32,121 nucleotides of DNA from Planctomycetota bacterium (lineage in GTDB: Bacteria > Planctomycetota > JAJSAM01 > JAJVHW01): assembly GCA_024277065.1 (NCBI GenBank), contig JAJRVY010000160.1, positions 1 through 32,121 on the forward strand, read 5' to 3'. This document shows, one piece after another, positions 1 through 8,257 of the stretch. Position numbers and translations under genes: made by a program. The notes below the pieces were generated by a model. It ran no database searches, was not told the origin of the DNA, and saw nothing but the letters and a program-made list of their open reading frames with translations. Numbering within the stretch: the stretch's first letter is position 1; each line of letters opens with the position of its first letter.

Positions 1-443
1 TGCAGTGCGTCGAGTTCGGGGACGGAGGCATAGTCCACGTCGATGCGCTGATCCACGTCACCGGCGATGACGTAGAAGATGCGCTCTCCGTTCGCGCGCC
101 TGTCCGCAGCGCCCTCGGAGGCCGAGTACTCCGCGGCGAGCGAGTCGTAGTTCGCATCCAGGACGGCAGCGTAGAGGCGCACGATCTGGGACTCGTCGAG
201 CTCGAGCTCCCCCTCGAAGCGATGGCGGCGCGGCGCGCGGACCGTCGTCTCGTACATCACCTTGCCGGTGCGCTCGATCTTGATCACGTAGTCCACCGGC
301 GGGCTCGTGGCCTCGAGCACGCGCAGCCCGATGAAGAAGTTCGGCGGCATGACGGGCGGCAGCGACGGTCCGCCCGAACCGAAGAGGCCACACGCAGGCA
401 GCAACGCGAGGAGGGAGACGAGGAGAGCGTGGGACCAGCGCAT
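1..443 (-). CDS. Putative lipoprotein, 3' end outside window
   Basis: This gene is absent from the ORF track because its stop lies beyond base 1. Reading minus from the ATG at 443 gives a short basic start, a hydrophobic run and the lipobox LPAC at about residues 16-19, so Cys19 would be lipidated after signal peptidase II cleavage. The mature part begins GLFGSGGPSLPPVMPPNF and continues for about 130 residues with mixed charged and beta-type sequence. No domain is recognised. A purine-rich ribosome binding site, AAAGGAAGG, sits a few bases upstream of the ATG, supporting this start. It diverges from the dGTPase gene across about 180 bases. The lipoprotein call is firm; the function is unknown. 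Confidence 0.8.
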   Translation of the reverse strand, partial: MRWSHALLVSLLALLPACGLFGSGGPSLPPVMPPNFFIGLRVLEATSPPVDYVIKIERTGKVMYETTVRAPRRHRFEGELELDESQIVRLYAAVLDANYDSLAAEYSASEGAADRRANGERIFYVIAGDVDQRIDVDYASVPELDAL

Positions 444-623
444 GGCGGACCTTCCTTTGGGGACGCGTCGCGGGGATCACTGCCGACGCAAGCCCGGGAT
501 CCTAGCGATTCGTGCTGAATTCGGTCGGCAATCGTCGCCGGGCCGCCGAGCGTCGGGGTCGCTCGGTACTCTCGCGGCTCCGGATCGGGAGGGCCGCGGA
601 CGGCACGGAGAGCAGAGAACGCC

Positions 624-1763
624 ATGCGCACACGACAGCAACTCGAGGATCAGGAGGACCGCGCCCTCGCCCCGTACGCCATGCGGAGCGCGGACTCGGC
701 GGGCCGCGAGCATCCCGAGCCCGAGCACGAATACCGAACCGTCTACCAGCGCGACCGCGACCGCATCATCCACTGCTCGGCGTTCCGGCGCCTCGAGTAC
801 AAGACGCAGGTCTTCGTCAACACCGAGGGCGACTACTACAGGACGCGCCTCACACACACCATGGAGGTGGCCCAGATCGCGCGCACGATCGCGCGTACGC
901 TCGGGCTCAACGAGGACCTGACCGAGGCGCTGGCGCTCGTCCACGACCTCGGGCACGCGCCGTTCGGACACTCCGGCGAGGCCGCCCTCGCGAACCGGAT
1001 GGCCGCGCACGGCGGCTTCGAGCACAACGGCCACGGCCTGCGCGTGGTCACCTATCTCGAGCGCCGCTACCCCACCTTCCCCGGGCTCAATCTGAGCCAC
1101 GAGACGCGCGAGGGCATGGCGCAGCACGGCGGGCACGTCCGCAAGGGAGCGGCCGCAGCAATCCGTCCCGGCGCATGCCCGCTGCTCGAGGCCCAGGTGG
1201 CCGATCACGCCGACCGGCTGGCGTACAACCACCACGATCTCGACGACGCGCTGACGTCGGGCATCCTGCGCGAGCGTGACGTGCGCGAGGTGCCGCACGT
1301 GGACGCCGCGTTCGCGACCGTGGACGAGGCGTCGCCCGGGATGCCGTTCCAATTGCGGGTCAATCAGGTTTTCATCCGTCTGATGAACCAGGCGGTGACA
1401 GGACTCGTGCGGGAGTCGGCGCGCCGGCTCGCCGACGCCGCGCCGGCATCGGTCGCCGACGTGCGCGCGGCGTCCGCTCCGCTGGCCGCGCACGACGACG
1501 TGGGCGCCGCGCGGCAGCAGGCGCTCCACGAGTTCCTGTTCGAGCACTTCTACAGCCACTGGCGCGTGGCCCGCACGCAGGAGAACGCCAAGCGCTACAT
1601 CCGCGCTGTATTCGACTACTTCGCCGACCATCCCCGCACGCTGCCGCCGGGCGCGCGCGAGCGGATCGCCACCGAGGGGCTGCAGCGGGCCGTCTGCGAC
1701 CACATCGCCGCGATGACCGACCGGCAACTCTACGACGAGTATCGCCGCATCATCCTGCCCTGA
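624..1763 (+). CDS. dgt: dGTPase-like deoxynucleoside triphosphate triphosphohydrolase (HD domain)
   Basis: Predicted cytosolic HD-domain hydrolase of the dGTPase family, which removes tripolyphosphate from dGTP or other dNTPs. The 379-residue length fits the shorter, dGTPase-like subfamily. Family motifs appear in order: FRRLEYKTQVF (about 54-64), RTRLTHTMEVAQ (73-84) supplying the first metal histidine, HDLGHAPFGHSGE (107-119) with the central HD pair, and a later ADRLAYNHHDLDDA segment supplying the final Asp. All expected metal ligands look intact. A GGAGAG purine stretch lies upstream of the ATG at 624, and the MRTRQQLEDQEDRALAPYA opening is typical of the family. The gene stands alone on plus. 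The stop TGA lies inside a 15-base tandem duplication. Substrate specificity cannot be read from sequence. Confidence 0.93.
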   Translation: MRTRQQLEDQEDRALAPYAMRSADSAGREHPEPEHEYRTVYQRDRDRIIHCSAFRRLEYKTQVFVNTEGDYYRTRLTHTMEVAQIARTIARTLGLNEDLTEALALVHDLGHAPFGHSGEAALANRMAAHGGFEHNGHGLRVVTYLERRYPTFPGLNLSHETREGMAQHGGHVRKGAAAAIRPGACPLLEAQVADHADRLAYNHHDLDDALTSGILRERDVREVPHVDAAFATVDEASPGMPFQLRVNQVFIRLMNQAVTGLVRESARRLADAAPASVADVRAASAPLAAHDDVGAARQQALHEFLFEHFYSHWRVARTQENAKRYIRAVFDYFADHPRTLPPGARERIATEGLQRAVCDHIAAMTDRQLYDEYRRIILP

Positions 1764-1788
1764 TCGCGTCACGCCTGATCACGTCACG
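1759..1788. repeat. 15-base tandem duplication over the dgt stop codon
   Basis: CCTGATCGCGTCACG is followed directly by CCTGATCACGTCACG, differing at one base. The first copy contains the TGA stop of the dGTPase gene. It looks like a recent slippage duplication; no function is evident. Confidence 0.7.
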
Positions 1789-1884
1789 GGGGCGCGGTGA
1801 CGGCTACGGGTGGAGGCGGGTACGCTCGACGGGCGGTCCCGGCCACGAGGGGGGGGGCGCAGGAACGTCCCCGGAACGCAGCGC

Positions 1885-2015
1885 GGCCCCCGGGGGAGTT
1901 GGAGAGTCCCCGGGAGCCTGCCGGCTGCGGTCGGAGAGAGGTGACCGCTTGAAGGGATGCGTTGGTCTGTCGAAGTTGGGAGAGAGACGAACCAGAGTCA
2001 ACGCCTAACGTTGTT
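1885..2015 (-). ncRNA. Candidate small RNA with pyrimidine-rich loops
   Basis: This 430-base gap between dgt and etfA holds no convincing gene. A strong minus-strand promoter (2022-2050) would start a transcript near 2015. It would contain three hairpins: CAACG/CGTTG (1999-2013, 5 bp), GCGGTC/GACCGC (1927-1948, 6 bp, loop ACCUCUCUCC) and a GC-rich stem CCCGGGG/CCCCGGG plus GGC/GCC (1885-1918). Pyrimidine motifs of the CUCUCC type sit between stems at about 1978-1986 and inside two loops; they are complementary to GGAGAG Shine-Dalgarno sequences. The 3' end is not defined, and a run of nine Cs (minus) lies further downstream. It matches no family I recognise (not tmRNA, SRP or RNase P RNA). 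The RNA itself is inferred. Confidence 0.35.
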
Positions 2016-2021
2016 GAGGGA

Positions 2022-2050
2022 ACATTACTGTGCGTCCCTAGGTACGTCAA
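2022..2050 (-). promoter_or_regulatory. Sigma70-type promoter reading leftward
   Basis: On minus, TTGACG (2045-2050) and TAATGT (2022-2027) are separated by exactly 17 bases. The patch is AT-richer than its surroundings. No protein gene follows in this direction before the convergent dgt gene, hence the small-RNA proposal. Confidence 0.55.
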
Positions 2051-2153
2051 CCCGGCGCGTGCGAAAAAGTCGATAATCTCGTCCATCGAGCCTGCGCCGA
2101 GAGAGAACGGGGGCGGCGCGGCGCGAGATTCGGGACGCCGGAGACCGATGGCG

Positions 2154-2189
2154 GGCCGCGCGCGCTCGCTGCCACGTGCGCGCGCGGCC
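2154..2189 (-). terminator. GC-rich hairpin terminator after etfA
   Basis: Four bases past the etfA stop lies a perfect 12-bp stem, GGCCGCGCGCGC with GCGCGCGCGGCC, and a 12-base loop. There is no U-tract, so the terminator role rests on stem strength and position. Confidence 0.55.
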
Positions 2190-2193
2190 GGCT

Positions 2194-3177
2194 TCAGGCG
2201 CTCTTGGCTGCCTCGACGGCCTCGATCAGGGCGGGCAGCACCTCGAAGACGTCGCCGACGATGCCGTAGTCCGCGACCTTGAAAATGGGCGCCTCGGGGT
2301 CCTTGTTGACGGCCACGATGCACTTGCTGGACGACATGCCGGCGAGGTGCTGGATGGCGCCCGAGATGCCGCAGGCGACGTAGAGCCGGGGGGAGACGGT
2401 CTTGCCGGTCTGCCCCACCTGCTCGGAGTGCGGGCGCCAGCCCGCGTCCACCACGGCGCGGCTGGCGCCGACGACGCCGCCGAGCGCCGCCGCCAGCTTC
2501 TCGACCAGCTCGTAGTGCTCGGCCGCCTTCAGGCCGCGGCCGCCGGCCACGATGATCTCGGCCTCGGTCAGATCGACCTCGCGCGTCTCGGGAGCCTTGA
2601 CCTCCTCGACACGGGCGGCGGGCGCGTCGCCCGCAGCCGGCAGGTCGTGGGTCTCGGTGCGGCCGGGTTCGCCCGCCGCCATCGCCGGGAACGCGTTCGG
2701 GCGCAGGCCGATGCAGAACGGGCTGCGCCGAGCGACGAGGACCTGCAGTGCCTTGCCGGCGTAGACGGGGCGCGTGATCTGCACGTCCCCCCCATCGGCG
2801 ACGTCGATGGCCGTGGCGTCCGCGGCCACGCCGGCACCCATCGCGCCGGCCACCGTCGCGAGGAGGTCGCGGCCGAGAATCGTGGCCGGGAACAGCATCC
2901 AGCTCGCGCCCGCGGCCGCGGCGGCGGTCTTCACGGCGCGGCAGTGCGCACCCGCGAGCGACGTCGCCAGGTCGGCGTGCTCGATGACGTGCACGACGGT
3001 GACGCCCAGCGGCCGCGTGGCCGCGGCCACGGCGGACGCGTTCGGCGCGGCGATCACCGCGTGCAGTTCGACACCGAGCGCCGCCGCCAGCGCGGCGCCG
3101 GCTCCGAGTCCCTCGAACGCGGGCTTGCGCAGCCCCTCACCCTCGGTCTCCAGGTAAACAAGGACGTTGCCGCTCAT
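2194..3177 (-). CDS. etfA: Electron transfer flavoprotein alpha subunit
   Basis: Alpha subunit of the soluble FAD-containing electron transfer flavoprotein, which takes electrons from acyl-CoA and related dehydrogenases and passes them to ETF:quinone oxidoreductase. At 327 residues it has full length. The N-terminal half is the variable nucleotide-binding-like domain. The C-terminal half carries the FAD-binding signatures in order: [20 protein letters not shown], the [13 protein letters not shown] loop, and [19 protein letters not shown]. The start ATG at 3177 follows a GGAGAGAAGCG ribosome binding site. It lies 78 bases after etfB in the usual beta-alpha order, and a strong hairpin follows it, which suggests a two-gene operon. 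No dedicated dehydrogenase is adjacent, so a general beta-oxidation role is inferred. Confidence 0.96.
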   Translation of the reverse strand: MSGNVLVYLETEGEGLRKPAFEGLGAGAALAAALGVELHAVIAAPNASAVAAATRPLGVTVVHVIEHADLATSLAGAHCRAVKTAAAAAGASWMLFPATILGRDLLATVAGAMGAGVAADATAIDVADGGDVQITRPVYAGKALQVLVARRSPFCIGLRPNAFPAMAAGEPGRTETHDLPAAGDAPAARVEEVKAPETREVDLTEAEIIVAGGRGLKAAEHYELVEKLAAALGGVVGASRAVVDAGWRPHSEQVGQTGKTVSPRLYVACGISGAIQHLAGMSSSKCIVAVNKDPEAPIFKVADYGIVGDVFEVLPALIEAVEAAKSA

Positions 3178-3255
3178 CGCTTCTCTCCGCTCTCTCGTGT
3201 CTCTCGGTCTCGACGGGGTTCTGGGTCTGGTAGGGGCGCGCAGTGCGGCAGGCTG

Positions 3256-4008
3256 CTAGAGCACGCCGACGTCGTCGCGCAGGATGCGCACGAGCTCCGG
3301 CACGGCGGCCGCGCCCTCGCCGACGATGCGGCCCGCGGGACGCGCCGGCGGCGGGGTCAGCGCCACGAGTTCCGAGGCGTTCTCGGCGGCCGCCGGCGCC
3401 TGCTCGGCGAGCGGCTTGCGCTTGGCCTGCATGATGCCCTTCAGCGACGCGAAGCGCGGCTCGGCGAGTCCGCGCTGCGCGGTGAGGACGCACGGCGTCG
3501 GCACGTGCACGATCTCCTCGCAGCCCTCGACCTCGCGCGACACCCGCAGGCCACCGTCCGCGCCCTCGACCTTGACGACGAACGACGCATAGGCGTAGTC
3601 GAGACGCGCGGCGAGGAGGCCGGCGACGGCCGAGGAGTCGTCGTCGATGGCCTTCCAGCCACAGAACACGACGTCGGGCGACAGCCCCTCGAGCGCCGCG
3701 GCGAGCGCCTCGGCCGTGGCTGTCGGATCCCGGAAAGGACGGTCCTCGAGCACGAGCACGGCGTCGTCGGCGCCCATCGCCATGGCCTTGCGCAGCTCCT
3801 TGGTGGACTCCTTGGGACCGAGGCACAGCACGGTCACCTGGGAGGCGACGCCGGCCTCCTTGAGCTGCACGGCAGCCTCGAGCGCGATCTCGTCATAGGG
3901 TGAGATCACGTTCTCGACGCCCTGCGTGTCGATGGACTGGCCGTCCGCCGCGGGCCGGATCTTGGCCGCGCTGTCGGGGACGCGCTTGGCGCACACGACG
4001 ATCTTCAT
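3256..4008 (-). CDS. etfB: Electron transfer flavoprotein beta subunit
   Basis: Beta subunit partnering EtfA; it carries the AMP site that stabilises the heterodimer. The protein opens MKIVVCAKRVPD, the classic family start. It contains ISPYDEIALEAAVQLKE, the AMAMGADDAVLV segment, and near the C-terminus RFASLKGIMQAKRKPL, corresponding to the beta signature. The ORF track starts two codons earlier at 4014, but the GGAG ribosome binding site is almost abutting that ATG and is 8 bases from the ATG at 4008, so 4008 is preferred. The stop is TAG. A 14-base tandem repeat lies directly upstream of the ribosome binding site. The length of 250 residues is normal. Confidence 0.95.
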   Translation of the reverse strand: MKIVVCAKRVPDSAAKIRPAADGQSIDTQGVENVISPYDEIALEAAVQLKEAGVASQVTVLCLGPKESTKELRKAMAMGADDAVLVLEDRPFRDPTATAEALAAALEGLSPDVVFCGWKAIDDDSSAVAGLLAARLDYAYASFVVKVEGADGGLRVSREVEGCEEIVHVPTPCVLTAQRGLAEPRFASLKGIMQAKRKPLAEQAPAAAENASELVALTPPPARPAGRIVGEGAAAVPELVRILRDDVGVL

Positions 4009-4020
4009 CTGCATCTCTCC

Positions 4021-4056
4021 GTCCGGGTCACTGGGTCCGGGTCACTGGGTCCGGGG
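4021..4056. repeat. 14-base tandem repeat in etfB leader
   Basis: GTCCGGGTCACTGG occurs twice head-to-tail (4021-4048), followed by a partial third copy (GTCCGGGG). The array directly abuts the etfB ribosome binding site on the upstream side and would lie in its 5' untranslated region. Confidence 0.75.
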
Positions 4057-4228
4057 CGCCGGACAGCCGGCGCGGCGTCGCCATCAGCGGCGAGGGCGCC
4101 GAATGTAGCCGCATCGCGGCAGACGCCCGGACCGAAAGACGATGCGCGGCGCGATCGTCCGCGCAGGACGTGACCCACGTCGCAGACGCGAGGCCGGGAT
4201 GCCGCGGCAGCATGCGCGGCGGCGCTTC

Positions 4229-5413
4229 TCAGCAGGGCTCGTGCAGTTCGTCGTCGCCGACCCTGCGGTCGCTGCGCGCCGAGACCAGGGGCGCGAAGAT
4301 CTCGCCCTGCTCACAGAGATCCAGCAGCGCGTCCACGATCACGGGCTCGAAGTGCGCGCCCTTGCCGGCGACGATGATCTCTCGCACGGTGGTCTCGGGC
4401 AGCCCGAGACGGTACGCGCGGTCGCTGTAGAGCGCGTCGCAGACGTCGGCGATGGCCAGGATGCGCGCGAGCTCCGGGATGTCCTCGCCGCCGATCTTGT
4501 CGGGATAGCCGGTGCCGTCCCAGCGTTCGTGGTGGCAGCGCACGGGTGTGCACACGTCGGACAGCGCACTGATCGGCGCGAGGATGTTGGCGCCGACGAT
4601 GGGGTGCAGGCGAATGCTGTCCCACTCCGACGGCGTCAGCGACGAGGGCTTGTTGAGGATGGCGTCCGGCGTACCGATCTTGCCGATGTCGTGCAGCGTC
4701 CCCGCGCGGTAGAGCAGTTCGACGTCACGCTCGTCGCGGCCCATGTGGCGCCCGACCTTGGCGGCGATCATGCCCACGCGCTCCATGTGGCCACGGGTGT
4801 AGCTGTCCTTGGCGTAGACGGCCTCGACGAGCGCCCGCACGGCCTGCTTGGCGTGCTCGTCGGCCGCCTCCATGCGCACCATGAGCGTGTGGTACTCCTG
4901 CGCCTCCCGGTTCAGCCGCCGGCGCTCGAGCAGCCGCTTGACCGTGAACGTCATGGCGTCGAACGAGAACGGCTTCGCGAAGTAGTCGTACGCGCCGCGC
5001 CGCAGCGCCTCGACCGCGACCTTCTCGCCCGGCCGTCCGGTCACGATGATCACGTCCGGGCCGTGACCGTTCATCTGCGTGGTGATGGCCTGGATCTCGG
5101 ACAGCAGCTCGAGACCCGACAGCCCGGGCATGCCGACGTCGGTGATGACCAGGAAGTAGCCGCCGACCTTCAGCAGCTCGAGCGCACTCTCGGCGTCGGG
5201 CGCCGACTCGACGTCGAAGCCGAGGCGCGAGAGGAACACCGTCAGCATCGTGCGGATGGCCGGCTCGTCGTCCACGACGAGGATGCGCCGCTCCGTCGCC
5301 GTGGCGATCTGGATCGCCCCCTGCTGCGCCTTGCCGTCGGTCGCCGTGGTGGTGGGTGTGGTCATGGTTCGAGCCGTCACGCGGCGCGAACTCCCAAGTT
5401 CTCCGGAGCGCAC
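4229..5413 (-). CDS. HD-GYP response regulator (c-di-GMP phosphodiesterase type)
   Basis: Two-component output protein with a receiver domain followed by an HD-GYP domain, a family that usually degrades cyclic di-GMP. The receiver has ILVVDDEPAIR with the acidic pair, phosphoacceptor Asp in VITDVGMPG (about residue 92) and the conserved Lys in DYFAKPFSFD. A short helical linker leads to HD-GYP with YTRGHMERV, HDIGKIGTPDAILNKP and HHERWDGTGYPDKIGG, so metal and signature residues are present. The ORF track begins at 5437, but AAGGAGG sits 5 bases before an in-frame GTG at 5413, which I prefer. A second possible start is the ATG before TTPTTT. No histidine kinase is adjacent, so its partner is encoded elsewhere. 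The activity is inferred from motifs. Confidence 0.92.
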   Translation of the reverse strand: MRSGELGSSRRVTARTMTTPTTTATDGKAQQGAIQIATATERRILVVDDEPAIRTMLTVFLSRLGFDVESAPDAESALELLKVGGYFLVITDVGMPGLSGLELLSEIQAITTQMNGHGPDVIIVTGRPGEKVAVEALRRGAYDYFAKPFSFDAMTFTVKRLLERRRLNREAQEYHTLMVRMEAADEHAKQAVRALVEAVYAKDSYTRGHMERVGMIAAKVGRHMGRDERDVELLYRAGTLHDIGKIGTPDAILNKPSSLTPSEWDSIRLHPIVGANILAPISALSDVCTPVRCHHERWDGTGYPDKIGGEDIPELARILAIADVCDALYSDRAYRLGLPETTVREIIVAGKGAHFEPVIVDALLDLCEQGEIFAPLVSARSDRRVGDDELHEPC

Positions 5414-5504
5414 CGCAGCCTCCTTCTCATTCGGCATTCCGGGCCGCGCACTCCAGTCTCAGAGGGCGTGGACGAAGGAAACGGGACCGGCGCGCGTCTC
5501 CGTC

Positions 5505-6230
5505 TCACATCCGGAACCCCTCACCGAGGTAGATCTTGCGCACGACCTCGTCCTCGACGAGGTCGGTGGACGAACCCTCGCGCAGGATCTCCCCGTCGTG
5601 GATGACGTAGGCACGATCGGTGATCGAGAGCGTCTCGCGCACGTTATGGTCGGTGAGCAGGATGCGCATGCCGCGCTCGCGCAGCCGCAGCACGATGTCC
5701 TGGATCTCGGAGACGGCGATGGGATCGACACCGCTGAAGGGCTCGTCGAGCAGCAGCAGTTTCGGCGACGTCACGAGCGAGCGCGTGATCTCGAGTCGCC
5801 GGCGCTCGCCGCCCGACAGCGAGTGCGCCGTGGTCTTGCGGATCGGAGTCAGGCCGAGCTCGCCCAGGGACTGCTCCAGCAGCTCCCGGCGCCTGCGCCG
5901 ATCGACGGGCAGCGTCTCGAGGATCGCCAGTACGTTCTCCTCGACCGTGAGGTTGCGGAAGATCGACGGCTCCTGGCTCAGGTAGCCCATGCCGAGGCGC
6001 GCGCGGCGGTACATCGGGCGCCGCGTCACGTCCTCGCCGGCGAACATCACGCGGCCCTCGTCGGCGCGGATCATCCCCACCGTCATGCGGAACGAGGTGG
6101 TCTTGCCGGCGCCGTTGGGGCCCAGCAGTCCGACGATCTCACCGGGCGAGACGGAGTACGAGACCTCCTTCACGACGCGGCCGCGACCGCGGTAGGACTT
6201 CACCAGCTTCTGCGCGTCGAGGAGCGGCAT
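5505..6230 (-). CDS. lptB: LPS export ABC transporter ATP-binding protein
   Basis: ATPase of the LptB2FG complex, which drives lipopolysaccharide extraction from the inner membrane. At 241 residues it has family length. Motifs: Walker A GPNGAGKTT (37-45), Q-loop region YLSQEPSIFRNLTVEEN, which is characteristic of LptB, signature LSGGERRRLEI, Walker B LLLLDEPFSGVDP and switch histidine in LTDHNVRETL. The C-terminal LVEDEVVRKIYLGEGFRM is also typical of LptB. The start lies 9 bases after the stop of the S41 protease gene, implying co-transcription. No lptA, lptC, lptF or lptG is in the window. Together with eptA it supports an outer membrane with lipid A. Confidence 0.93.
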   Translation of the reverse strand: MPLLDAQKLVKSYRGRGRVVKEVSYSVSPGEIVGLLGPNGAGKTTSFRMTVGMIRADEGRVMFAGEDVTRRPMYRRARLGMGYLSQEPSIFRNLTVEENVLAILETLPVDRRRRRELLEQSLGELGLTPIRKTTAHSLSGGERRRLEITRSLVTSPKLLLLDEPFSGVDPIAVSEIQDIVLRLRERGMRILLTDHNVRETLSITDRAYVIHDGEILREGSSTDLVEDEVVRKIYLGEGFRM

Positions 6231-6239
6231 CCCTGGATG

Positions 6240-7745
6240 CTACTCGCGCGCCAGCTCGACGGCGCGGTCGAGAACGGGGTCACTGAGGGTGCCGGCCCCG
6301 CAGCGGCCCGGATCGACGACGACGTCGGGAGTGACACCAACGCCCTCGATGCACCGTCCGTCGGTGCCGAGCGCCTGCCAGCGGGAAGCGAAGACCGTCA
6401 CGCCGGGGAGCACCGCGAACGCCCCGGGGTTGCCGCTCGCGCCGCGCGAGGGCTGCCCCACCACCGTCACGCGCGGCAGCGCCTTGCACATCAACAGGAA
6501 CCCCTCGGTGCTGCTGACGCACCCGGGGCCCGAGAGGACGAAGACCTTGCCCGCATAGCGCTGCGCCGCCGGCGCCGGCTCCAGCACGCGGCTCTGTGCG
6601 GGCCCGAACCCGGTCAGTCCCGGAAGGGTCGCGTCCCGCCAACGCTGGCGCGCGTACTCCACGCGCTCGTCCGTCCAGCGCCCCGCGAGCGCCTGCCCGA
6701 AGCGTTCGTCGCCGCCGCCGTTCGGGCGCACATCGACGACGAGCGCCGGCGCGTCCGCGAACTCGGCCAGCGCGTCCTCGACCAGCGGCCACTCGGCGCG
6801 CGCCGCGACGAAGCTCGCCGTCAGCAGGTACCCGACGCGCTCGGCGCCCTCACCGATCCACCCGGCCAGGACGTTGCGACCGTGCACCAGCGGCTCGCCG
6901 TCGATCCGCCGCAGGACCGCGCGCACGTCGAACTGCGCACCCCGCGCCGGCGGCGCCGTCCCGACGCGCCCACGAGGCGTGTCCAGCCAGACATGCACGT
7001 CGTTCAGTTCCGCGAGCATGGCGCGCAGCGCGCCGCCGAAGGCCGTCACGTCCTTCGCCGCCACGGCGGCCGGACGGTGCCCGGCGAACAGCGCCTCGGC
7101 GGCCGGCTTCCCGTCGAGGCCCCAGAAGGAGTACGTGCGGCGCAGGTGGTCCGCGAGCGCGTCGAACGCGGCCGCGCGCGCCGGCTCGTCGAGTGGAGCG
7201 GTCGGCGTGACGCGGACGCGCACGTCGTCGAACCAGGCCGTGCCGGTCATCGAGTGGAAGACCCCGACCTCCGCGGAGACGGCCCCCGGCGGGGCGAGCC
7301 CGTCCACGATGAGATCCACCCAGTCGCGGTCCCCGCTGAGGACGGCGGTGGTCAGGAGAGCGAGGCGGTTGCCAGCCGCGTCACGAAAGAGCAGGGTGCC
7401 GTTGGAGTTGGCGTACTGGCGGCCTTCGCGCGCGACGCCCTCGCAGCGTGCTGCGATGCGCAGGGACACGCGGTCTCCCGGGCGCACGTCGATCGGCTGC
7501 GACAACATCGGCCAGAGCACGGCGCCGGCGCTGCCGGTCACGCGCAGCGACTTCGCGCCGTCACGCGCGACGGAGGCGTCGATGTCGATCCGCGGGCGCA
7601 CGCCGCCGTCGCCGGTCGTCGCTCCGACGGCCTCCGTCCAGCCGACCGTGCCGTCCTCGAACGACGGATTGACGAGCTGCGTCCCCGCGGACGCGGCCGT
7701 CGCGGCGAGCAACAGCGGGACGAGACTGAGAGCGGCGACGCGCAT
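6240..7745 (-). CDS. Secreted S41-family protease with N-terminal carbohydrate-binding-like module
   Basis: Predicted exported serine peptidase of the C-terminal-processing family. From the ATG at 7745 (GGAGGG about 9 bases upstream) there is a signal peptide, MRVAALSLVPLLLAATAASAG. The ORF track adds 12 codons that lack a better site. Residues about 20-190 resemble a jelly-roll module (NPSFEDGTVGW start, WFDDVRVRVTP end). A helical S41 domain follows with LNDVHVWLDTP, VVDVRPNGGGDERFG, and SGPGCVSSTEGFLL, in which the Ser of SSTE would be the nucleophile. A GQPSRGASGNPGAFAV segment and GVGVTPDVVVD close the fold. No PDZ domain is obvious. The stop is TAG. It sits between the MauE-like gene and lptB in one operon. 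The substrate is unknown. Confidence 0.85.
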   Translation of the reverse strand: MRVAALSLVPLLLAATAASAGTQLVNPSFEDGTVGWTEAVGATTGDGGVRPRIDIDASVARDGAKSLRVTGSAGAVLWPMLSQPIDVRPGDRVSLRIAARCEGVAREGRQYANSNGTLLFRDAAGNRLALLTTAVLSGDRDWVDLIVDGLAPPGAVSAEVGVFHSMTGTAWFDDVRVRVTPTAPLDEPARAAAFDALADHLRRTYSFWGLDGKPAAEALFAGHRPAAVAAKDVTAFGGALRAMLAELNDVHVWLDTPRGRVGTAPPARGAQFDVRAVLRRIDGEPLVHGRNVLAGWIGEGAERVGYLLTASFVAARAEWPLVEDALAEFADAPALVVDVRPNGGGDERFGQALAGRWTDERVEYARQRWRDATLPGLTGFGPAQSRVLEPAPAAQRYAGKVFVLSGPGCVSSTEGFLLMCKALPRVTVVGQPSRGASGNPGAFAVLPGVTVFASRWQALGTDGRCIEGVGVTPDVVVDPGRCGAGTLSDPVLDRAVELARE

Positions 7746-7777
7746 GGCGGATGTCCCTCCAGGTCGTGACGCGCCGT

Positions 7778-8257
7778 TCACGCCCCGCGCGCTGCGCGGC
7801 GATCGGCGACGAACATGTATACGAACAGGAGCGCCAGAAGGGCCGCATGTCCGCCGTTGACGTACAACTCGCGATCGACGGAGGCCGCAGCGGTGGCGAA
7901 GAACGCGAAGCAGCCGCAGGCGAGCGCGCCGCCCCCTGCCGCCTTGGCGACGATCAGGAGCCCCGAGAACGCGAGCAGGAGCGCGAGCTAGAGAGCCACG
8001 CCGCGCCGCAGCGGGACGGCGCGGGCGAGCAGCGCCAGCCCGAGCAGCACCTCCAGCACGACCGAGGCGACGACGACGGACTTCGCGGGCATCCCGCCGC
8101 CGACGACGCGCGCCGCGAACTCGTACGCCGCTGTCGGCGCCAGCGCCTTGGCGACTCCCGCCCAGGTCCAGAACAGGCCTAGGTACACGCCGGTGAGGCG
8201 CAGCGCGGCTGCCCGTCTCCCGCCCGGCGCGGCGCCCCCCGCGGCGGCCGCCGTCAA
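7778..8257 (-). pseudogene. MauE/DoxX-like membrane protein with one in-frame TAG
   Basis: The frame runs 159 codons from a TTG at 8257 to TGA at 7778 but meets a single TAG at 7988-7990 (codon 90). Sequence on both sides is one coherent four-helix membrane protein. Before the stop is LTGVYLGLFWTWAGVAKAL and a second helix ending VPLRRGVAL; after it come LALLLAFSGLLIVAKAAGGG, ALACGCFAFFA with the CGC pair typical of MauE proteins, and a last helix LALLLFVYMFV. The TTG overlaps the upstream TGA as TTGA, with GGAG 8 bases before, so the pair is translationally coupled. MauE relatives act in disulfide or redox maturation at the membrane. It may be a pseudogene, a sequencing error or a readthrough gene. 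Confidence 0.7.

Noticed and set aside
1849-1857. Run of nine Gs
   Set aside because: Lies in non-coding sequence; it may be a slippage site or base-call uncertainty but carries no supportable function.
1784-2086. Minus frame starting MDEIIDFFARAGLTYLG
   Set aside because: No ribosome binding site, AT-rich third positions only over the promoter patch, then low-complexity Pro/Arg sequence. The promoter interpretation fits better.
2176-3903. 575-residue plus-strand ORF over etfBA, and similar long antisense ORFs (5250-7769, 16587-19379, 19415-22069, 21621-23537, 25878-27722, 28053-29495)
   Set aside because: Their sequence is Arg/Ala/Gly-rich with no family resemblance, and each lies opposite a well-supported gene. 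Long open antisense frames are expected at this GC content.
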